NCBI GenBank assembly: GCA_050952085.1
Contig: JBMNKH010000007.1
Location: 62,001 to 126,000 of the forward strand
Reading direction: 5' to 3'
Origin: DTU015 sp012837895
Lineage (GTDB): Bacteria; Bacillota; Sulfobacillia; Fermentithermobacillales; Fermentithermobacillaceae
DNA length: 64,000 nucleotides
Shown: positions 61,400-64,000 of the stretch, one piece after another
Layout: each line of letters starts with the position of its first letter
Position numbering within the stretch: the stretch's first letter is position 1
Notes under the pieces: generated by a model
The model's database searches: none
Told to the model about the DNA's origin: nothing
What the model saw: the letters and a program-made list of their open reading frames with translations, nothing else
Translations under genes and position numbers: made by a program

Positions 61400-61985
61400 A
61401 CCAAAACAGCTGTTCCGGAAGCTGTTTGGATTTCGGACAGCTGTGTCAATAAAGCGCAGTCCTTTCGGGAACCTGCCTGATTATCATATAACTTTTCGGA
61501 AACCTGCATCCTTTTCATACAGGTAGGGGAGAAGGCTGTATGGTTTTCAGACGGCTGTAGCAAGAAACTGCAGTCCTTTCGGGAACCTGCCTGATTATCA
61601 TATAGCTTTTCGGAAACCTGCATCCTTTTCATGCAGGTAGCGGAGAAGGCTGTATGGTTTTCGGACAGCTGTGTCAATAAAGCGCAGTCCTTTCGGGAAC
61701 CTGCCTGATTATCATATAACTTTTCGGAAACCTGCACCTTTTTCATACAGGTAGCGGAGAAGGCTGTATGGTTTTCGGACAGCTGCATCAAAAACCCGCA
61801 GCTTCCTAAAAAACCGCCTCATTCTGCATCAGGTTTCCGAAAAATTGCGTCTTTTTTGGGCAGGTGTTGACGGAAGTTGTATGAATTTTTGACGGCTGTA
61901 TGAAAACACTACAGGTTTGACTGGAACCTGTGTAATTTCAATGCAGCTTCTGGCGTAATGTGCATAATTTTCGTACAGATACAAC
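61400..61985. repeat. Palindromic module array C
   Basis: About nineteen modules. Three near-identical 114-bp units begin GCAGTCCTTTCGGGAACC at 61456, 61570 and 61684, followed by more diverged modules. Each 114-bp unit holds four hairpin modules, one of which is perfect (ACCTGCAT, CCTTTTC, ATGCAGGT at 61616-61638). An open frame on the minus strand only reflects that 114 is divisible by three. Situated between the divergent histidine phosphatase and C_GCAxxG_C_C genes. Confidence 0.85.
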
Positions 61986-62052
61986 AAGGAATCCCGGTTA
62001 AATGAAAACTACCGGAGGTTTGGTCTAGAATCTCGGACGGGGAGGGTGAAAA

Positions 62053-62565
62053 ATGGAATACGGAGAACTGGTCCGGATAATGGAAGAAGTTCACAATAAG
62101 CGCTTATCCGGCTTTAACTGTGCAGAAGGAGTACTTTGGGGCGTAACCCGTAGCATAGGCCTTGACGTTCCTGTTTCGTGTATCACAGGTTTCGGAGGAG
62201 GCATAGGTGGGAGTGGTTCAGTCTGCGGTGCGCTTTGCGGCGCAATCGCTGCTGCAGGAATCTATGCAGGAAGAACTGAACCTGAAGACAATGAAGCTAA
62301 GGCCAGGTGCGATGCTATTAGCCGTGCGATTGTCAGGGGTTTTGTTAACGAAATGGGGTCACAGCTATGTAAGGAAATACTCGGCTACATACCATGGAAC
62401 AGGCCGAGAAGCCCTGGGCAGCCAAGGCAGATAAACCCTAAATGCAAACAGGCAGTAACAGTTGCCCTGGAGTTAGCTATCAGGGAGATCAAAGAAGCCC
62501 AGTGCCGGGATGCGCGCAAGAGCAACCAAGAGCTGGTGGCCGAGGACAGAAGTGAAGAGAAATGA
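62053..62565 (+). CDS. C_GCAxxG_C_C family protein
   Basis: 170 aa, GGGGAGGG before the ATG. It belongs to the small putative redox family with the pattern Cys...GC-A-x-x-G...Cys...Cys: here FNCAEGVLWG, then ITGFGGGIGGSGSVCGALCG, a middle Cys in AKARCDAISRAIV and a later MGSQLCKEILGY. Some members are annotated as split-soret-like or redox-active proteins; biochemical function is not established. A charged tail ends it. Confidence 0.88.
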   Translation: MEYGELVRIMEEVHNKRLSGFNCAEGVLWGVTRSIGLDVPVSCITGFGGGIGGSGSVCGALCGAIAAAGIYAGRTEPEDNEAKARCDAISRAIVRGFVNEMGSQLCKEILGYIPWNRPRSPGQPRQINPKCKQAVTVALELAIREIKEAQCRDARKSNQELVAEDRSEEK

Positions 62566-62686
62566 AGAGAAACGACGAGAAATGAAGAATGAGAGTGGTG
62601 GATTACATACCTGGGGCACCTGTGTTGCCCTTGCACTGGGCAATTGATTGGGCTATGTTTATCGTGTTGGAGAGAAATCGGGCATT

Positions 62687-62715
62687 TTGTGATTAGATAG
62701 ATGACACGCTATATC
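62687..62715 (+). promoter_or_regulatory. Probable purA promoter
   Basis: TTGTGA and TATATC with a 17-bp spacer, about 100 bp upstream of the start codon. Confidence 0.4.
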
Positions 62716-62791
62716 ATACGGATACGGATGTGGCGAAACAAGTGATAAGGATAGGTCAGCCAGTGTGGCGTAATGGCTACGTGGATTAGCT

Positions 62792-62824
62792 AAAGGAGGG
62801 AGCGGGTGGAAACCCGGAAATATG
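62792..62824 (+). promoter_or_regulatory. Unusual purA ribosome-binding region with intervening hairpin
   Basis: AAAGGAGG ends 22 bases before ATG, too far for normal initiation. Between them CGGGT and ACCCG enclose a GGAA (GNRA-type) tetraloop at 62803-62816. Folding this 14-base hairpin leaves an effective spacer of eight bases. No other in-frame start lies nearer. Confidence 0.7.
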
Positions 62825-64000
62825 CCAACAGTTGTTGTAGTGGGAACCCAATGGGGCGATGAAGGCAAGGGAAAAATTACAGACTATCTTGCCTTGGAAT
62901 CTGATGTGGTCGTAAGGTATCAAGGCGGCCCGAACGCCGGACATACAGTTGTAGTTAATGATGAGGTGTTTCAACTTCATCTGCTCCCTTCCGGCATTCT
63001 TTACCCTGAGAAACTATCAGTAATCGGAAACGGAGTAGTCGTAGATCCTGAAGTACTGGTAAAGGAAATCCAGGGACTCCAGTCCAGGGGGAGGGATATC
63101 TCCGGGTTGCGGATTAGTGCCCGCGCTCACTTGATAATGCCCTACCATAGAGTCCTGGATGCTCTCCAGGAAGAGAGCAAAGGCGAGGGCAAGATTGGTA
63201 CCACTCTTAAAGGGGTGGGCCCTGCCTACATGGATAAATCAGCCAGAGTGGGTATCAGGGTAGCTGATTTGCTCGAGCCGGATGTGTTCATACAACGGTT
63301 AGAGGCAAACCTGCGCGACAAGAACAGGGTTCTCAAGTACATCTACGGAAGAGAAGAACTAGAAGCAGGACCAATCATCGAGTCTTACCTCAAAGCAGGT
63401 GAAATCCTAAGACCCTATATCACCGACACTGCAATACTCATAAACAGGGCAATCCGCCAAGGTAAGAAGGTGCTGTTCGAAGGCGCCCAGGGTACCTTGC
63501 TTGACCTGGATCACGGCACTTATCCTTACGTTACCTCAAGCCATCCGGTTGCAGGCGGGGCTTGCATTGGTGCAGGAGTTGGCCCTACCAGGATCGACGA
63601 AGTTGTGGGTGTTGCAAAAGCATACACGTCAAGGGTGGGTGACGGCCCGTTTCCTACAGAGCTCAATGACGAAATTGGGAATTGGATCCGTGAGACAGGC
63701 CACGAGTACGGTGTTACCACAGGTAGGCCCCGTAGGATCGGCTGGCTTGACCTCATGATGATCAACTACGCCTCGGTTCTCAATGGGCTAACTGCCATCG
63801 CCCTTACCAGGCTCGACGTGCTCTGCGGGCTCGACAAGGTGAAAGTAGCTTATGCCTATAGGCGTGGCGGGCAGGTGATCACCGAGTTTCCTGCAAGTTT
63901 CAGAGAGCTTGCCGATTGCGAGCCGGTCTATGAGGAGTTCCCAGGTTGGCCTGAAATAGATCCTGCAGCAAAGAGCATTGATGACCTGCATCCTAACGCC
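62822..64000 (+). CDS. purA: Adenylosuccinate synthetase (3' partial)
   Basis: First 393 residues; the frame runs open to the window's end, about 35-40 residues short of the usual length. GTP-dependent first step from IMP to AMP. The P-loop and catalytic start VVVGTQWGDEGKGKITDYLA, the IMP loop YQGGPNAGHTVVV with catalytic His, GTTLKGVGPAYMDKSARVGI, LFEGAQGTLLDLDHGTYPYV, ACIGAGVGPTRIDEVVGVAK and TTGRPRRIGWLDLMM are all canonical. It lies 256 bp after the previous gene. Confidence 0.97.
   Translation, partial: MPTVVVVGTQWGDEGKGKITDYLALESDVVVRYQGGPNAGHTVVVNDEVFQLHLLPSGILYPEKLSVIGNGVVVDPEVLVKEIQGLQSRGRDISGLRISARAHLIMPYHRVLDALQEESKGEGKIGTTLKGVGPAYMDKSARVGIRVADLLEPDVFIQRLEANLRDKNRVLKYIYGREELEAGPIIESYLKAGEILRPYITDTAILINRAIRQGKKVLFEGAQGTLLDLDHGTYPYVTSSHPVAGGACIGAGVGPTRIDEVVGVAKAYTSRVGDGPFPTELNDEIGNWIRETGHEYGVTTGRPRRIGWLDLMMINYASVLNGLTAIALTRLDVLCGLDKVKVAYAYRRGGQVITEFPASFRELADCEPVYEEFPGWPEIDPAAKSIDDLHPNA

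Noticed and set aside
61378..61791. 137-aa minus-strand frame with 38-residue repeats in array C
   Set aside because: The repeat unit is 114 bp, divisible by three, so any frame without stops persists. There is no ribosome site, and the related arrays at 20.9 and 54.4 kb keep the DNA palindromes but not this reading frame.

Overview
The window reads as chromosome of a spore-forming, S-layer-bearing Bacillota (Clostridia- or Limnochordia-like), with roughly half G+C and no sign of a plasmid or phage. The evidence is a triple SPOCS-domain spore-coat-type protein, GerMN and LysM proteins, SLH-domain surface proteins, a T-box leader on serS, an FMN riboswitch on an ECF riboflavin transporter, strong AGGAGG ribosome sites and frequent TTG or GTG starts. 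No IS element, integrase, CRISPR array or rRNA was seen. The first gene (an error-prone DnaE2/ImuC-type polymerase) and the last (purA) run off the window.

Layout. 0-4.7 kb: dnaE2 end, rsmD, an AIR-synthase-like protein. 4.7-8.2 kb: a tightly coupled five-gene operon (membrane coiled-coil protein, Ycf35/DUF1257-like, DUF2997-like, a 55-aa protein, Ycf46-like AAA+ ATPase), then a NifU-like protein. 8.4-15.3 kb: a glycosyltransferase and envelope/spore genes (SPOCS-SH3, CAP, a 29-aa Cys-rich peptide, SH3, CapA-SLH, LysM). 15.4-16.0 kb: six tRNAs behind a consensus promoter. 16.3-20.8 kb: a membrane protein, Nif3-like, MBL-fold and gamma-glutamyltransferase-like proteins. 21.5-24.5 kb: a four-gene operon of uncharacterised membrane proteins ending at a strong terminator. 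24.7-29.3 kb: M20 hydrolase, two-subunit L-serine dehydratase, T-box-serS. 29.5-37.1 kb: GerMN-SLH protein, FMN riboswitch-ribU, MtnA-like protein, MFS, nagA. 37.2-43.1 kb: a complete oligopeptide ABC importer. 43.7-54.2 kb: MOP/MATE and NSS transporters, a ZIP gene broken by an in-frame stop, pncA, an M14 peptidase and an amidohydrolase. 54.7-58.9 kb: an HTH-nuclease-like gene, then a response regulator, histidine kinase and GerMN lipoprotein. 59-64 kb: uraA, a histidine phosphatase, a C_GCAxxG_C_C protein and purA.

The physiology suggested is peptide and amino-acid scavenging: Opp importer, M14 and M20 peptidases, gamma-glutamyltransferase-like enzyme, serine dehydratase, NSS transporter, uracil and riboflavin uptake, and GlcNAc-6-P deacetylation.

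The most unusual non-coding feature is a family of palindromic repeat arrays at three intergenic loci (20.87-21.2, 54.35-54.57 and 61.4-61.99 kb). They are built from hairpin-forming modules of about 30 bp with higher-order periods of 114 and 83 bp. Base changes in the two arms of some modules are compensatory, so the hairpin seems to be what is conserved. The main candidates for undescribed systems are these arrays, the Ycf46/Ycf35/DUF2997 operon with its membrane coiled-coil protein, and the four-gene membrane operon at 21.5-24.5 kb.
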